Shown here: positions 17,866 through 27,122 of the stretch, one piece after another
How positions within the stretch are numbered: position 1 is the stretch's first letter
Layout of the letters: each line of letters opens with the position of its first letter
From: DATFRX01 sp035630615
Lineage (GTDB): Bacteria > Actinomycetota > Actinomycetes > Propionibacteriales > Nocardioidaceae
Length of the DNA stretch: 64,000 bases
Assembly: GCA_035630615.1 (NCBI GenBank)
Contig: DASQKI010000043.1
Span: forward strand, 1-64,000
Direction of reading: 5' to 3'
The notes under the pieces: generated by a model
What the model saw: only the letters and a program-made list of their open reading frames with translations
What the model was told of the DNA's origin: nothing
The model's database searches: none
Translations under genes and position numbers: made by a program

Positions 17866-18512
17866 GTGACAGACACCCGGCGCGCGTTGCTCGAGCGGCT
17901 GGCCGACGCACTCGCGGCGTTGCCGACCACGCGGCCGCAGCGGGTCGCGATCGACGGCGTGGACGGCGCCGGCAAGACGACGCTCGGCGACGAGTTGGCC
18001 GACCTGATGGACGGCCGGCGCCCGATCGTGCGGGCCAGCGTCGACGGGTTCCATCGGCCGCGCGCCGCGCGATACGCCAGGGGCCGCGCTTCGCCTGAGG
18101 GCTTCTATCTCGACTCGTACGACTACGCGACCTGTCCTCGGTCCTGCTCGATCCGTTCGCGACCGGCGAGCCCGTCTGCACGGCGGTGTGGGACCACGTC
18201 GCCGACACACCGGTGCCGCGACGCTGGCAGCGGTACGACGCCGAGGCGATCCTGATCCTCGACGGCCTCTTCCTACACCGCCCGAAGCTTCGCGACGCAT
18301 GGGACATGTCGATCTTTTGCCGCGTGCCACCGGACGTCTCGTGCGCCCGGATGGCCAAGCGCGACGGGACACCGGCCGACCCGAACCACCTGGCCAACCG
18401 GCGGTACGTCGAGGGTCAGAGGCTGTACATCGAGGCCTGCGATCCCGAGGCGCACGCGACGTACGTCGTCGACAACACCGACCTGGCGGCGCCGTACGAC
18501 GTCGTGGGGTGA
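17866..18512 (+). pseudogene. Uridine kinase-like P-loop protein, frameshifted (one base missing)
   Basis: Belongs to the uridine/pantothenate-kinase-like P-loop NTPases. The first frame (GTG at 17866) encodes AIDGVDGAGKTTLGDELAD, a clean Walker A, and SVDGFHRPRAARYARG, through GFYLDSYDYAT. After the ACC codon at 18130-18132 that frame loses similarity, while LSSVLLDPFATGEPVCTAVW, AILILDGLFLHRP and YVVDNTDLAAP continue in the +2 frame. Adding one C in the ACCTG at about 18131 restores a continuous protein of about 215 residues. As written, the product would stop at 18255 without its catalytic second half. True inactivation or a homopolymer error are both possible. Confidence 0.82.
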
Positions 18513-18678
18513 TGGCGTCCTGACCGTTCATCAAAGAGGCAGGTGTCGTCTCACCCGTGAAGGGTGAACCGCTGCGGCGGGGCGGGCCGGAGGTGAAGTC
18601 ATCCGCGGCGGGTGATGCTGCGACCCGTGGGACTACATCATCGTGACGGGTATCTGGCCTGACAACGGAGGTCCAGCC

Positions 18679-19116
18679 ATGTCGCAACACACTGAATCCG
18701 AGCGATCGTCGCGAGCGACGTCGTATGCCGATCCGACAGGATGGGTCGGCTGGATCGTGTTTGCCGCCGTCATGATGTTCATGCTCGGCTGCTTCCACGC
18801 GATCGAAGGACTTGTCGCACTGTTCGATGACACGACCTACCTGGTGCACGACAGCGGACTGGTCGTCTCAGTCGACTACACCGCGTGGGGCTGGGTGCAT
18901 CTGATCGGCGGGATCATCCTGGTGTTAGCGGCCATAGGGCTGTTCGCCGGCCGGATGTGGGCCCGGGTGGTCGGCGTGTTCGCCGCCCTCGTCAGTGCAC
19001 TGGTCAACGTCGCGTTCCTTCCCGCCTACCCCATCTGGTCGGCGATCATGATCGCGCTCGACGTCCTCATCATCTGGGCGATCACGGTCCACGGCGCGGA
19101 GATGAAGGCGCGGTAG
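18679..19116 (+). CDS. DUF7144-type four-helix membrane protein
   Basis: A 145-residue membrane protein with four hydrophobic helices (about residues 23-45, 67-87, 92-112 and 115-137). The pattern WVGWIVFAAVMMFMLGCFHAIEGLVALF and WGWVHLIGGIILVLAAIGL, each a partial match, is typical of the actinobacterial DUF7144 family. The ATG at 18679 has a strong GGAGGT ribosome site. It stands alone between a broken kinase-like gene and a B12-binding gene. Function is unknown. Confidence 0.83.
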   Translation: MSQHTESERSSRATSYADPTGWVGWIVFAAVMMFMLGCFHAIEGLVALFDDTTYLVHDSGLVVSVDYTAWGWVHLIGGIILVLAAIGLFAGRMWARVVGVFAALVSALVNVAFLPAYPIWSAIMIALDVLIIWAITVHGAEMKAR

Positions 19117-19147
19117 GAGACGACCCGAGAGGCGGTGCTCGCGCCCG

Positions 19148-19549
19148 TCAGACGCCCGAGGCGTCGCGTACGTGGGCATCGACCCACTCGGCGATCTCGC
19201 TGGTCGTCGCGCCCGGCGTGAAGACCTTCGCGACCCCGGACGCCTCGAGCGTCGGGATGTCGGCCTCGGGGATGATGCCGCCGCCGAACACCACGATGTC
19301 GCGAGCGTCCCGATCTTCCAGCAGACTTAGCACCTTGGCGAACAGGGTCATGTGGGCGCCGGACAGCACCGAAAGGCCGATGGCATCGGCGTCTTCTTGA
19401 ATCGCGGTGTCGACGATCTGCTCCGGCGTCTGGTGCAGACCGGTGTAGATCACCTCGTTGCCCGCGTCTCGCAGCGCTCGCGCCACAACCTTGGCACCCC
19501 GGTCGTGCCCATCGAGGCCAGGCTTGGCCACCACGATTCGCTTCGGCAT
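19148..19549 (-). CDS. Stand-alone cobalamin-binding domain protein (methylmalonyl-CoA mutase C-terminal type)
   Basis: A 133-residue B12-binding domain with no catalytic barrel. The base-off/His-on signature is GLDGHDRGAKVVARAL (DxHxxG), followed by GLSVLSGAHMTL and IVVFGGGIIPEAD, all contacts to the cobalamin tail. It resembles the small subunit of two-chain acyl-CoA mutases (methylmalonyl- or isobutyryl-CoA mutase small subunit). No large subunit is in the window. The start at 19549 gives the family N terminus MPKRIVVAKPGLDGH and has GGAG upstream. Confidence 0.87.
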   Translation of the reverse strand: MPKRIVVAKPGLDGHDRGAKVVARALRDAGNEVIYTGLHQTPEQIVDTAIQEDADAIGLSVLSGAHMTLFAKVLSLLEDRDARDIVVFGGGIIPEADIPTLEASGVAKVFTPGATTSEIAEWVDAHVRDASGV

Positions 19550-19742
19550 GGATGCTCCATCTCCCAGGTTCGGCCTTTTCAAGCGCAATCTATCCCACGC
19601 GAAAAAGGCGTCTTTCTCACATACTGGTCGGCTGTAGTAGCAGTGCGTGAAACGCTGTGCACACGCCGTGCCCGAAGTTTTCATTCGGGTAGGGATCGGT
19701 TATCGTCACGGAGTCCGTATCAGCTAGGCCGGAGGTTGTACG

Positions 19743-20615
19743 GTGCCGCGTCCCGCTCCGAAGCGACGCGCCGACATCCCCGCCGCCACAAGCGACACGG
19801 AGAGTGCAGGGGGAAGACGCTCCGCAAGCAAACACGCTGCCGATCCGGTCCCCGCACCTCGTCATTCTCGACCCGGTTCGCGTCGCGCGCCGCGTCGCCG
19901 AAGGAGCTTCGTCCCCACGCCCGCCGTCCTCGGTGCCACGGCTCTCGTGATCGCCGGCGGCGGCGCCGTCGTCGTCTCCTCCAACAGTGGTGGGTCCGAC
20001 GACAACTACGACCCCGCCGCCTCGACGCAGCTGTCCGGAGGCGTCGGGGCCACCTACGCCCGCGGCGGTGACGTGCTGGCCGTCAGTCGCAGCGTCGATC
20101 GCGAGGTGCTCGCCGAGCAGGCCCGGCTCCAGGCCGAGCAGCGCGAGCAGGCGCTCACGGAGCTTGCCCAAGAGTCGCAAAAGCGCGCCCATGAGCTCGA
20201 GGCCAACCAGTGGGTGCTGCCGGTCGCCGGCTACGTCCTGACCGCTCGATGGGGCGAATACAGCTACCTGTGGTCGAGCTACCACACCGGGCTCGACTTC
20301 TCGGCCCCCTCCGGCACCGCGATCGTGTCGGTCGCACACGGCGTCGTCTCCGATGTCGGATGGGACGACGCCTACGGCTACAAGACCGAGATCACTCTCG
20401 ATAACGGCTGGACGATCTGGTACTGCCACCAGACGTCCTACGTCGTCAGCGAGGGCGAGGAGGTCGACCCGGGCCAGCTGATCGGCTACGTCGGCGCCAC
20501 CGGCAACGTCACCGGACCGCACCTGCACCTCGAGGTTCGGGTCCCCGACGGCTCCGAGGACGGCCAGGACGTCGACCCCTACGAAGCCCTCGTCGAGCAC
20601 GGCGTCACCCCCTGA
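19743..20615 (+). CDS. M23-family peptidase (LytM-type), membrane-anchored
   Basis: Predicted peptidoglycan endopeptidase of 290 residues. A long basic cytoplasmic N terminus (residues 1-58) is followed by one membrane helix (VLGATALVIAGGGAVVV, about 61-79), a short coiled-coil-like stretch rich in Glu/Gln (about 118-155), and the M23 domain. The zinc ligands HTGLDF and HLHLEV are present, so it should be catalytically competent, unlike degenerate LytM activators. The GTG start at 19743 has GGAGGT eight bases upstream. The convergent helicase gene ends 27 bp away. Confidence 0.9.
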   Translation: MPRPAPKRRADIPAATSDTESAGGRRSASKHAADPVPAPRHSRPGSRRAPRRRRSFVPTPAVLGATALVIAGGGAVVVSSNSGGSDDNYDPAASTQLSGGVGATYARGGDVLAVSRSVDREVLAEQARLQAEQREQALTELAQESQKRAHELEANQWVLPVAGYVLTARWGEYSYLWSSYHTGLDFSAPSGTAIVSVAHGVVSDVGWDDAYGYKTEITLDNGWTIWYCHQTSYVVSEGEEVDPGQLIGYVGATGNVTGPHLHLEVRVPDGSEDGQDVDPYEALVEHGVTP

Positions 20616-20642
20616 CGCATTGCCCGCCGATCGCGGCAACCG

Positions 20643-22997
20643 TCAGAGCTTCTCCACCGGCGCGTAGCGCAGCAGCAACCGCTTGACGCCCTCCGACCCG
20701 AAGTCGATCGCGGCGACCGCCTGTTCGCCGCTGCCTTGCAGCGATACGACCGTGCCCATGCCGAAGCTGTCGTGGACGACCCGGTCGCCCGGGGAGAGCG
20801 ACGGCACCGGACGGCGACTTGAGGACCGACTCGGCAGCGTACGCGAACCGGCCGCCTGCCGGACGCCGGTCGAGACCCCGGTCCATTTGGTGCCGTCGGC
20901 CTCGGTGCGCCGCCAGTCGACAAGGTCTTCGGGCAGGTCGTCGATGAACCGCGACGCGGGGTTGTGCATCGGCGCACCCCAAGCCGAGCGGACGACAGCC
21001 CGGGATACGTACAGCCGCTTCATCGCCCGGGTAACACCGACGTAGGCCAGCCGGCGCTCCTCCTCGAGCTCCTTCGCGTCGTCCATCGACCGTGAGTGCG
21101 GGAAGACCGAGTCCTCGAGCCCGGAGAGGAAGACGACCGGAAACTCCAGCCCCTTCGCCGTGTGCAGGGTCATCAGGGTGACGACCCCGTCGCCGTCGGC
21201 ATCGGCGTCGGGAATCTGGTCGGCGTCGGCGACCAGCGCCACCCGCTCCAAGAACGCGGCGAGCGAACCCGGCTGCAGACCCTCGTCGTCGGCCGCGGCC
21301 GCATCGGCCTCGCCGACGAACTCCCGCGCCACGGCCACCAGCTCGGCGAGGTTTTCGACCCGCGACTCGTCCTGGGGGTCCTGTGAGCGCTCGAGCTCGT
21401 CGAGGTATCCGCTGCGCGAAAGTGCCGCCTCGAGCACCACGTCGGCCGGTTCGCCCGCCGCCACCATCTCCTGCAGGCCCTCCACGATCGCCACGAAGCC
21501 CTCGATGCACGTGAGCGACCGGGTCGCGACCCCCGGCGCCTCCGCGGCCTGGCGCAGCGCGGCCCAAAAGGACGTGCGCTCGCGCTGGGCGTAGGCCTCC
21601 ACGCAGGCCTCGGCCCGGTCGCCGATGCCACGCTTGGGCACGTTGAGGATCCGTCGCAACGAGACCTCGTCGTCGGGGTTGACCAAAACCTTGAGGTAGG
21701 CGAGCGCGTCCTTGATCTCCTTGCGCTCGTAGAAGCGGACGCCGCCGACCACCTTGTAGGGCAGCCCGACCCGGATGAAGACCTCTTCAAAGACTCGGCT
21801 CTGCGCGTTGGTGCGGTAGAACACCGCGACGTCGCTCGGCTTCGCCGCCCCGTCGTCGGAGAGCCGGTCGACCTCTTCGGCGACGAACTGTGCCTCGGCG
21901 TGCTCGTCTTCGGCCACGTAGCCGACGATCTTCTCGCCGTCGCCGGTGTCGGACCACAGCCGCTTCGACTTGCGGCCGGAGTTTTTGGCGATCAGGGAGT
22001 TGGCGGCGGTGAGGATCGTCTGGGTCGATCGATAGTTTTGCTCCAGTAACACCGTGCTCGCGGACGGGAAGTCTTCCTCGAACTCCAAGATGTTGCGGAT
22101 GTTGGCGCCCCGGAACGCATAGATCGACTGGTCGGAGTCGCCGACCACCATGAGCTCGGCCGGGTCGACGCCGTCGGAGTCGTTGGTCGGCGAGCAGAGC
22201 TCGCGCACCAAGACGTACTGAGCCTGGTTGGTGTCTTGGTATTCGTCGACGAGCACGTGTCGGAACCGTCGGCGATAGGTCTCGCGTACCTCGGGAAAGG
22301 CCTGCATGAGATGGACCGTCATCATGATCAGGTCGTCGAAGTCGAGCGCGTTGGCGTCGCGCAGCCGCCGCTGGTATTCGCGATAGGCCTCGACGTAGGT
22401 CTCCTCGAGGTTGTTGCTCACCTGCGACGCGGCAGTCTCGTGGTCGCGCAGCTCGTTTTTGTGGTTGCTGATCCAGTGGAGGATGGCGCGCGGGTTGTAG
22501 CGCTTCGGATCGAGATCGAGGTCGCGACAGATCAGCGTCATCAATCGGCGCGAGTCGACGGCGTCGTAGATCGAGAACGACGACGTGTAGCCGAACCGCG
22601 TGATCTCACGACGCAGGATCCGTACGCAGGAGGAGTGGAACGTCGACACCCACATGATCCGGGCCCGGCGACCGACCAGCTCGGCCACCCGCTCGCGCAT
22701 CTCGCCGGCGGCCTTGTTGGTGAAGGTGATCGCGAGGATCGCGCCGGGGTGGACGTTTCGCTGCGAGATCAGCCAGGCGATCCGCCGGGTGAGCACCCGG
22801 GTCTTGCCGGAGCCGGCGCCTGCGACGACGAGCAGCGGCCCGCCCTCGTGGACGACGGCGGCGCGTTGCTGCTCGTTGAGGTCGTCCAACAGCATCTCCG
22901 GCGTCAGCCGGGGACGTCGTGGGCGGTCCGGACTGGAGTCTGGGTCGGTCGTCGAGGTTTCGGGCACGGGGAACAGCGTCGTTGTCTGGGATTCCAT
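20643..22997 (-). CDS. pcrA: UvrD/PcrA-type ATP-dependent DNA helicase
   Basis: Superfamily 1A 3'-5' helicase in DNA repair and replication restart. All SF1 motifs are visible: LNEQQRAAV (Q motif), VVAGAGSGKTRVLTRRI (Walker A), DEYQDTN (Walker B), GDSDQSIYAFRGA, EQNYRST, TLHTAKGLEFPVVF and YVGVTRAMKRLYV. The C terminus has GDRVVHDSFGMGTVVSL, a PcrA-type Tudor-like RNA polymerase-binding domain. From ATG 22997 the protein has 784 residues; an upstream ATG at 23030 would add 11 residues with no better ribosome site. Close neighbourhood to sucCD is common in actinomycetes. Confidence 0.95.
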   Translation of the reverse strand: MESQTTTLFPVPETSTTDPDSSPDRPRRPRLTPEMLLDDLNEQQRAAVVHEGGPLLVVAGAGSGKTRVLTRRIAWLISQRNVHPGAILAITFTNKAAGEMRERVAELVGRRARIMWVSTFHSSCVRILRREITRFGYTSSFSIYDAVDSRRLMTLICRDLDLDPKRYNPRAILHWISNHKNELRDHETAASQVSNNLEETYVEAYREYQRRLRDANALDFDDLIMMTVHLMQAFPEVRETYRRRFRHVLVDEYQDTNQAQYVLVRELCSPTNDSDGVDPAELMVVGDSDQSIYAFRGANIRNILEFEEDFPSASTVLLEQNYRSTQTILTAANSLIAKNSGRKSKRLWSDTGDGEKIVGYVAEDEHAEAQFVAEEVDRLSDDGAAKPSDVAVFYRTNAQSRVFEEVFIRVGLPYKVVGGVRFYERKEIKDALAYLKVLVNPDDEVSLRRILNVPKRGIGDRAEACVEAYAQRERTSFWAALRQAAEAPGVATRSLTCIEGFVAIVEGLQEMVAAGEPADVVLEAALSRSGYLDELERSQDPQDESRVENLAELVAVAREFVGEADAAAADDEGLQPGSLAAFLERVALVADADQIPDADADGDGVVTLMTLHTAKGLEFPVVFLSGLEDSVFPHSRSMDDAKELEEERRLAYVGVTRAMKRLYVSRAVVRSAWGAPMHNPASRFIDDLPEDLVDWRRTEADGTKWTGVSTGVRQAAGSRTLPSRSSSRRPVPSLSPGDRVVHDSFGMGTVVSLQGSGEQAVAAIDFGSEGVKRLLLRYAPVEKL

Positions 22998-23102
22998 CTC
23001 GACGTCCAGCCTACGAGGCGGCGGCGACATCGGCGCGGCGGCGCGGCGAGTTACTGCGTCACGTCCCGCAGCGTGAGCGTTGAAACCCTCCGATTGCCGC
23101 CG

Positions 23103-24014
23103 TCAGGCGTCGCCCCAGGCACTCAGGTCGCGCTGGAGGAGCTCGGCGAGCAGCTCGACGTCGGCCTTGAAGTGCTCGGCGAGCTCCTGCCGGTCCTGGC
23201 CCGAAACGAACGGTCGCGGCTCGGGTCGCCACATCCGCCGCTTGAGGGCCGCGACGCCAGGCATCCTGGTCGTCCGCGACCACTGCCGCAGCCGGCGAAC
23301 GCTCGCCTCCAGCGCCGGCGGCGGCCGGTGGGTGAGCCTACGCAGCAGCGGCCAGCGGGCCGCCTTGTCACTGGCGTTGGCGGCCGCGAACGACGGCGCC
23401 GCGCCCGCGTCGATGCGCAGGTACGCCGTCAACGCCTCCCACGTACCGCGGGGATCACGGGCGAGGTCGTCGAACACGATCGCATGCACCCGCTCTCGTG
23501 GCACCACGCGCAGCATGCGCTCCATCGCGGCCCCGACGCCGCCGACGGTGGCGTAGTCGAGCAGCTTCTCGTCCAGCGGATCGGTGTCGGGCAGACCGCC
23601 GTCGCGATGCCGCTGCCAGGCGCGGCCGAAGTCGGGCTCGCTCTCGTTGAGCGCGACGACCTGGGTGCGGTGATAGGAGATGACGAGGTCGACCGGATCG
23701 CGTACGCACACCAGGAATCGGGCGTCAGGAACCGCCCGGCAGATCTCGGGAATCGCGCTCTCGGAGTAGAGGTAGGTCGTCGAGCCGTCGCCCCGATAAC
23801 GCGCGGCCGAGGCCGCCTCGGGTGAATAGAGCCGCTCGTAGGTCGCACGATCCTCGAAGCCGTAATGCTCCCGCATCCGCGGGTAGTCGGCGGCCCAGTA
23901 GTAGGGCTCCTTCGGGGCGGGCCAGTAGATCTCCGGATGCTGGCCGAGCCAGCTCGCCACGGTGGTGGTTCCCGCCTTCGGAGCACCAACGAGGTACAGG
24001 TTTGGCAGCGTCAT
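23103..24014 (-). CDS. Sulfotransferase domain protein
   Basis: PAPS-dependent sulfotransferase of 303 residues. The 5'-phosphosulfate-binding loop is VGAPKAGTTTVASWL near the N terminus, and the 3'-phosphate-binding element is VRDPVDLVISYHRT. The acceptor is unknown; in actinomycetes such enzymes act on glycolipids or other cell-surface glycans. The start at 24014 (MTLPNLYLVGAP) places the PAPS loop at the usual distance from the N terminus; an extended reading to 24050 is possible. It is a single gene, and no PAPS synthesis genes lie nearby. Confidence 0.87.
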   Translation of the reverse strand: MTLPNLYLVGAPKAGTTTVASWLGQHPEIYWPAPKEPYYWAADYPRMREHYGFEDRATYERLYSPEAASAARYRGDGSTTYLYSESAIPEICRAVPDARFLVCVRDPVDLVISYHRTQVVALNESEPDFGRAWQRHRDGGLPDTDPLDEKLLDYATVGGVGAAMERMLRVVPRERVHAIVFDDLARDPRGTWEALTAYLRIDAGAAPSFAAANASDKAARWPLLRRLTHRPPPALEASVRRLRQWSRTTRMPGVAALKRRMWRPEPRPFVSGQDRQELAEHFKADVELLAELLQRDLSAWGDA

Positions 24015-24143
24015 GACATCTTCCCCGAGTCCAGCTGTCATTACGGTCAACGGCGTGACGCTAGCACCCCGGGGGTTCCTACGAGTGACATGTCAAAACT
24101 GGTCACCGCGAGTTCATGTGAAACCGCGACGAGAATCCAGTCA

Positions 24144-24488
24144 TCAAGTCCAGAAAACCGCAACTCCGACATTGACCAGGGTCAAACCGAGAATGCCGAA
24201 AAACGGCCCATTCGCCAGTTCGTCGCGTTTGCGGTAGATCCAGGCCAAGGCCACGATGACCAGCGCGACGACGAGCTTGACGCCGATCTTGGCGTGGTCG
24301 ACTTCGACGTCGTCGGCCTCCAAGACACCGACCAGGAGGACGCCGGTGACGACCTGGGTCAGGCCGCCGTGGAGGATCATCGCGGTGACCCGACGCGGCG
24401 GCGACGCGACCTGCACGAGCGCACCACCGAGCACCGCGGCCATGCCGATCAGATGCAGGAACAAGAGCAACTTGTGCAGAAAGTCCAC
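24144..24488 (-). CDS. Small four-helix integral membrane protein
   Basis: A 114-residue protein with four hydrophobic helices (about residues 5-28, 40-57, 70-84 and 96-113), starting at a GTG at 24488. A His-containing first helix (LLLFLHLIGMAAVLGG) and conserved spacing resemble small actinobacterial membrane proteins sometimes described as CopD/DUF2269-like, but I cannot assign a family firmly. It is divergent from the GntR regulator at 24601, with a 112-bp shared promoter region. Function unknown. Confidence 0.7.
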   Translation of the reverse strand: MDFLHKLLLFLHLIGMAAVLGGALVQVASPPRRVTAMILHGGLTQVVTGVLLVGVLEADDVEVDHAKIGVKLVVALVIVALAWIYRKRDELANGPFFGILGLTLVNVGVAVFWT

Positions 24489-24600
24489 GACGGCACGCTA
24501 CTACAGGACGTAGGAGTACGGGGAGCTGGCCGCTGCGCTGGACGACCGGAGTTTGTGGCAGTACAGTTGCGACAGAGTTTGGGACAAAGGGGTGATGCGA

Positions 24601-24987
24601 ATGGGCGGCATGAGCCTGATCGCCGTCGACACTGCCAGCGCCGAGCCGCCGTACGAGCAGGTTCGGCGCCAGATCGCCGCGCTCGTCGCCGACGGCGAAC
24701 TGGCCGCCGGGCAGCGGCTGCCGACCGTCCGGCAGATGGCGACCGACCTCGGGCTCGCCAACAACACCGTCGCCCGGGCCTATCGCGAGCTCGAGGCAGC
24801 CGGTGTGATCGCGACCCATCGCCGCCGAGGGACGTTCGTCCGGAGCAGCATGCTCGACGAGCCTGCCGACGCCGGCGACGCAGACGTCCGGTCGGCCGCC
24901 GCGGACTACGTACGCACGGCCCGACGGCGCGGGCTCTCGTTGGCCGAGGCGACCCGGCTGGTCGAGGCCGAATGGAAGCAGGCCTGA
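24601..24987 (+). CDS. GntR-family transcriptional regulator, YtrA-like
   Basis: A short GntR regulator of about 128 residues. The winged helix-turn-helix is complete: PPYEQVRRQIAALVADGELAAG spans the first helices, LPTVRQMATDLGLANNTVARAYRELEAAG the recognition helix region, and HRRRGTFV the wing. The C-terminal part is only about 45 residues and helical, as in the YtrA subfamily, which normally regulates neighbouring transporter genes. Several starts are possible (ATG 24595, 24601, 24610). 24601 is best spaced from AAAGGGG. No ABC transporter follows directly, so the target is unknown; the divergent small membrane protein is a candidate. Confidence 0.85.
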   Translation: MGGMSLIAVDTASAEPPYEQVRRQIAALVADGELAAGQRLPTVRQMATDLGLANNTVARAYRELEAAGVIATHRRRGTFVRSSMLDEPADAGDADVRSAAADYVRTARRRGLSLAEATRLVEAEWKQA

Positions 24988-25000
24988 TCCGGCGCGGCGG

Positions 25001-25645
25001 TCAGATCAGCCGGCGGTCACTGGCCCACCGGGTGAGCTCGTGCCGGCTCGACAGCTGCAGCTTGCGCAGCACGCTCGACACGTGGGTCTCGACCGTCTTG
25101 ATCGAGATGAACAGCTCCTTGGCGACTTCCTTGTAGGCATAGCCGCGGGCGATCAGCCGCATCACCTCGCGCTCCCGCTCGGTCAGCCGGTCGAGGTCCT
25201 CGTCGACCTGGGCCACCTCGATCGTTCCGGCGAACGCGTCGAGGACGAAGCCGGCCAACCGCGGCGAGAAGACCGCGTCTCCCTCGGCGACCCGGCGGAT
25301 CGCGTCGACCAGCTCCGGCCCGGTGATGTTCTTGGTGACGTAACCCCGTGCGCCGGCGCGGATGACGCCGATGACGTCTTCGGCGGCGTCGCTGACCGAC
25401 AGCGCGAGGAACCGTCGATCCGGCGCCCGCTGGTGTACCCGGCGGACGACCTCGGCTCCGCCGCCACCCGGCAGGTGCACGTCGAGAAGCACCACGTCGG
25501 GCTCGGCTTCGAGGATCACGGCCACCGCGGTATCCACGTCGTCAGCCTCGCCCTTGATGGTGACCGAGCCGGCGAGCTCCGAACGCACGCCGGTGCGAAA
25601 CATTTGGTGGTCGTCGACGACCACCACTGTCAGCATCGACTTCAT
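25001..25645 (-). CDS. NarL/LuxR-family response regulator
   Basis: A 214-residue two-component regulator. The receiver domain has VVVDDHQMF, the phosphoacceptor Asp in VVLLDVHLPG (about residue 55), and GYVTKNI containing the conserved Lys. The C-terminal LuxR-type HTH is LTEREREVMRLIARGYAYKEVAKELFISIKTVETHVSSVLRKL. Its start overlaps the stop of the PspC-kinase gene (ATGA, 25642-25645), so the pair is cotranslated. It likely controls the divergent PspC gene at 27123 and its own operon. Confidence 0.94.
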   Translation of the reverse strand: MKSMLTVVVVDDHQMFRTGVRSELAGSVTIKGEADDVDTAVAVILEAEPDVVLLDVHLPGGGGAEVVRRVHQRAPDRRFLALSVSDAAEDVIGVIRAGARGYVTKNITGPELVDAIRRVAEGDAVFSPRLAGFVLDAFAGTIEVAQVDEDLDRLTEREREVMRLIARGYAYKEVAKELFISIKTVETHVSSVLRKLQLSSRHELTRWASDRRLI

Positions 25646-26970
25646 CGGCCACTCTCCTCGTCTCGGTCTGACAGTGTCATCGACAGCCGCACCTCCGTGC
25701 CCTCGCCCGGCGCACTTCGGATGACCGCCTTGCCACCGTGCCGGTCCATGCGGGCATAGATCGACTGGCGGATGCCGAGCCGTCCTTCCACGATGGCGTC
25801 AGGATCGAACCCGGCTCCACGATCTCGTACGAAGACCTCGACCGTCGAACCGGCGGTCTCGGCGTAGACGTCGACGTGCCCGGCGGCCGAGTGCTTGGCG
25901 GCGTTGACCATGGCCTCTCGGGCTGCCCGCACCATCGCGCCGACCGCGTCGCTCATCGGCACGTCACCGACCCCGACCACCTCCACGGTGACGTCGTGCA
26001 GGTCTTCGACCTCGGCGGCCACCGATGCGAGTGCGGCACGCAGCGTCTCGCCGTCCGGCGCAGCGTCGGCGTAGAGCCAATCGCGTAGCTCGCGCTCCTG
26101 CCGTCGGGCCAGCCGGGCGACCGTACGCGGGTCGCCGGCATGCCGCTGCAACAGCGCCAGGGTCTGCAGCACCGAGTCGTGGAGGTGAGCCGCCATGTCG
26201 GCCCGCTCCTGCGAGCGAACGCGTTCGCGCCGCTCCGCGGCCAGGTCGCGACCCAGCCGATGGATCCACGGCCCCAGGAGCAGGCCGAGACCGAGCAGGG
26301 CGAGGACGGTACCGACGGCGATCGGACCGAGCGTGTCGATTCCCTGGGACTGCGCGATGATGACGGCCAAAGCCGTCGCGATCATCAGGGCACCCAGGCC
26401 GAGCCGGATGAGGACCGCCCATCCGCCGGTGCCGAGCAGCAGACCAAGGATCGGAACGTCCGGGGAGTTGCCGGCCCAGCGTTCGCGTTGCGCTTCGTCG
26501 GCCTGCCGCCAGACCAGGGCGAGCCCAGCGACCGCGATGACCAACGGCCACAGCACGCCACTGCCTAGGCCCCACCCCAGTTGCTGCTGGAGCAAGACGA
26601 TGCCGAGGCCGAGGGCTCCCAGCGCCAGCACCTGCCCGAGATCGCTTCGGACGAGCCGCGATGACCGGCCCGGAGTACGCAGCCCACGCCGGGTCGCGGA
26701 GGCGAGGCCCGCAGGCTGCTCAGTGACATCCGTGTCCCCCTGCGGCAGCAGCCGCCACAGCGCGATGTAGACGACGACGCCGAAGAACGTGTGGACGAAC
26801 GTCGCGGCCACAAACGCCAGCCGCACCCAGAACACGTCAAGTGCCAGATGCTCGGCGAGACCGGCCGCGACGCCACCGATCATCCGACCCTGGACGGGTC
26901 GACGGGCACGACGGACCGGCCTCGACGGCTTGGCCGCCGGACCCGTGGTGTGCGCCGCGGTCGTGGACAT
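25642..26970 (-). CDS. Sensor histidine kinase with N-terminal PspC domain
   Basis: Membrane histidine kinase of 442 residues. Residues about 25-80 form a PspC domain (GRMIGGVAAGLAEHLALDVFWVRLAFV). Several further membrane helices follow (about 112-155 and 175-237). The HisKA_3 segment is AAHLHDSVLQTLALLQ with the phosphoacceptor His about residue 264, and the HATPase part has MVNAAKHS and DRGAGFDPD. The ATG at 26970 is preferred to the GTG at 26985. Kinase-regulator pairs with PspC input are typical envelope-stress sensors in actinomycetes. The PspC-domain gene at 27123 is divergent, with a palindrome between them. Confidence 0.93.
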   Translation of the reverse strand: MSTTAAHTTGPAAKPSRPVRRARRPVQGRMIGGVAAGLAEHLALDVFWVRLAFVAATFVHTFFGVVVYIALWRLLPQGDTDVTEQPAGLASATRRGLRTPGRSSRLVRSDLGQVLALGALGLGIVLLQQQLGWGLGSGVLWPLVIAVAGLALVWRQADEAQRERWAGNSPDVPILGLLLGTGGWAVLIRLGLGALMIATALAVIIAQSQGIDTLGPIAVGTVLALLGLGLLLGPWIHRLGRDLAAERRERVRSQERADMAAHLHDSVLQTLALLQRHAGDPRTVARLARRQERELRDWLYADAAPDGETLRAALASVAAEVEDLHDVTVEVVGVGDVPMSDAVGAMVRAAREAMVNAAKHSAAGHVDVYAETAGSTVEVFVRDRGAGFDPDAIVEGRLGIRQSIYARMDRHGGKAVIRSAPGEGTEVRLSMTLSDRDEESGR

Positions 26971-27027
26971 CGGATCGATCGTCACACGGTCTCGGCCCGG
27001 ATGCCATCAGCGACCACCCGGGACGCA

Positions 27028-27046
27028 CCCTGAGTCGCCCTCAGGG
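27028..27046. promoter_or_regulatory. Candidate operator palindrome between PspC kinase and PspC effector genes
   Basis: Perfect 7-bp arms CCCTGAG and CTCAGGG around TCGCC, in the 152-bp gap between the divergent PspC kinase operon and the PspC protein gene. A further TCAGGG half-site occurs about 30 bp downstream. The position and symmetry suit a dimeric response regulator controlling both directions. Binding is inferred only. Confidence 0.45.
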
Positions 27047-27122
27047 CTGCCGCCGGCCTACACCGGCAGATTCAGGGCGTTCCCCGATGGCTACGGTCCC
27101 CCGTCCCGGCCACGATGGAGCC

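Noticed and set aside
19550..19742. Possible c-di-AMP riboswitch before the M23 peptidase gene
   Set aside because: Such riboswitches often precede cell-wall hydrolases in actinomycetes, but I could not find the conserved core elements here.
22236..23825. Long plus-strand frame opposite the helicase and sulfotransferase genes
   Set aside because: It is antisense to two well-recognised genes and shows no family-like sequence.
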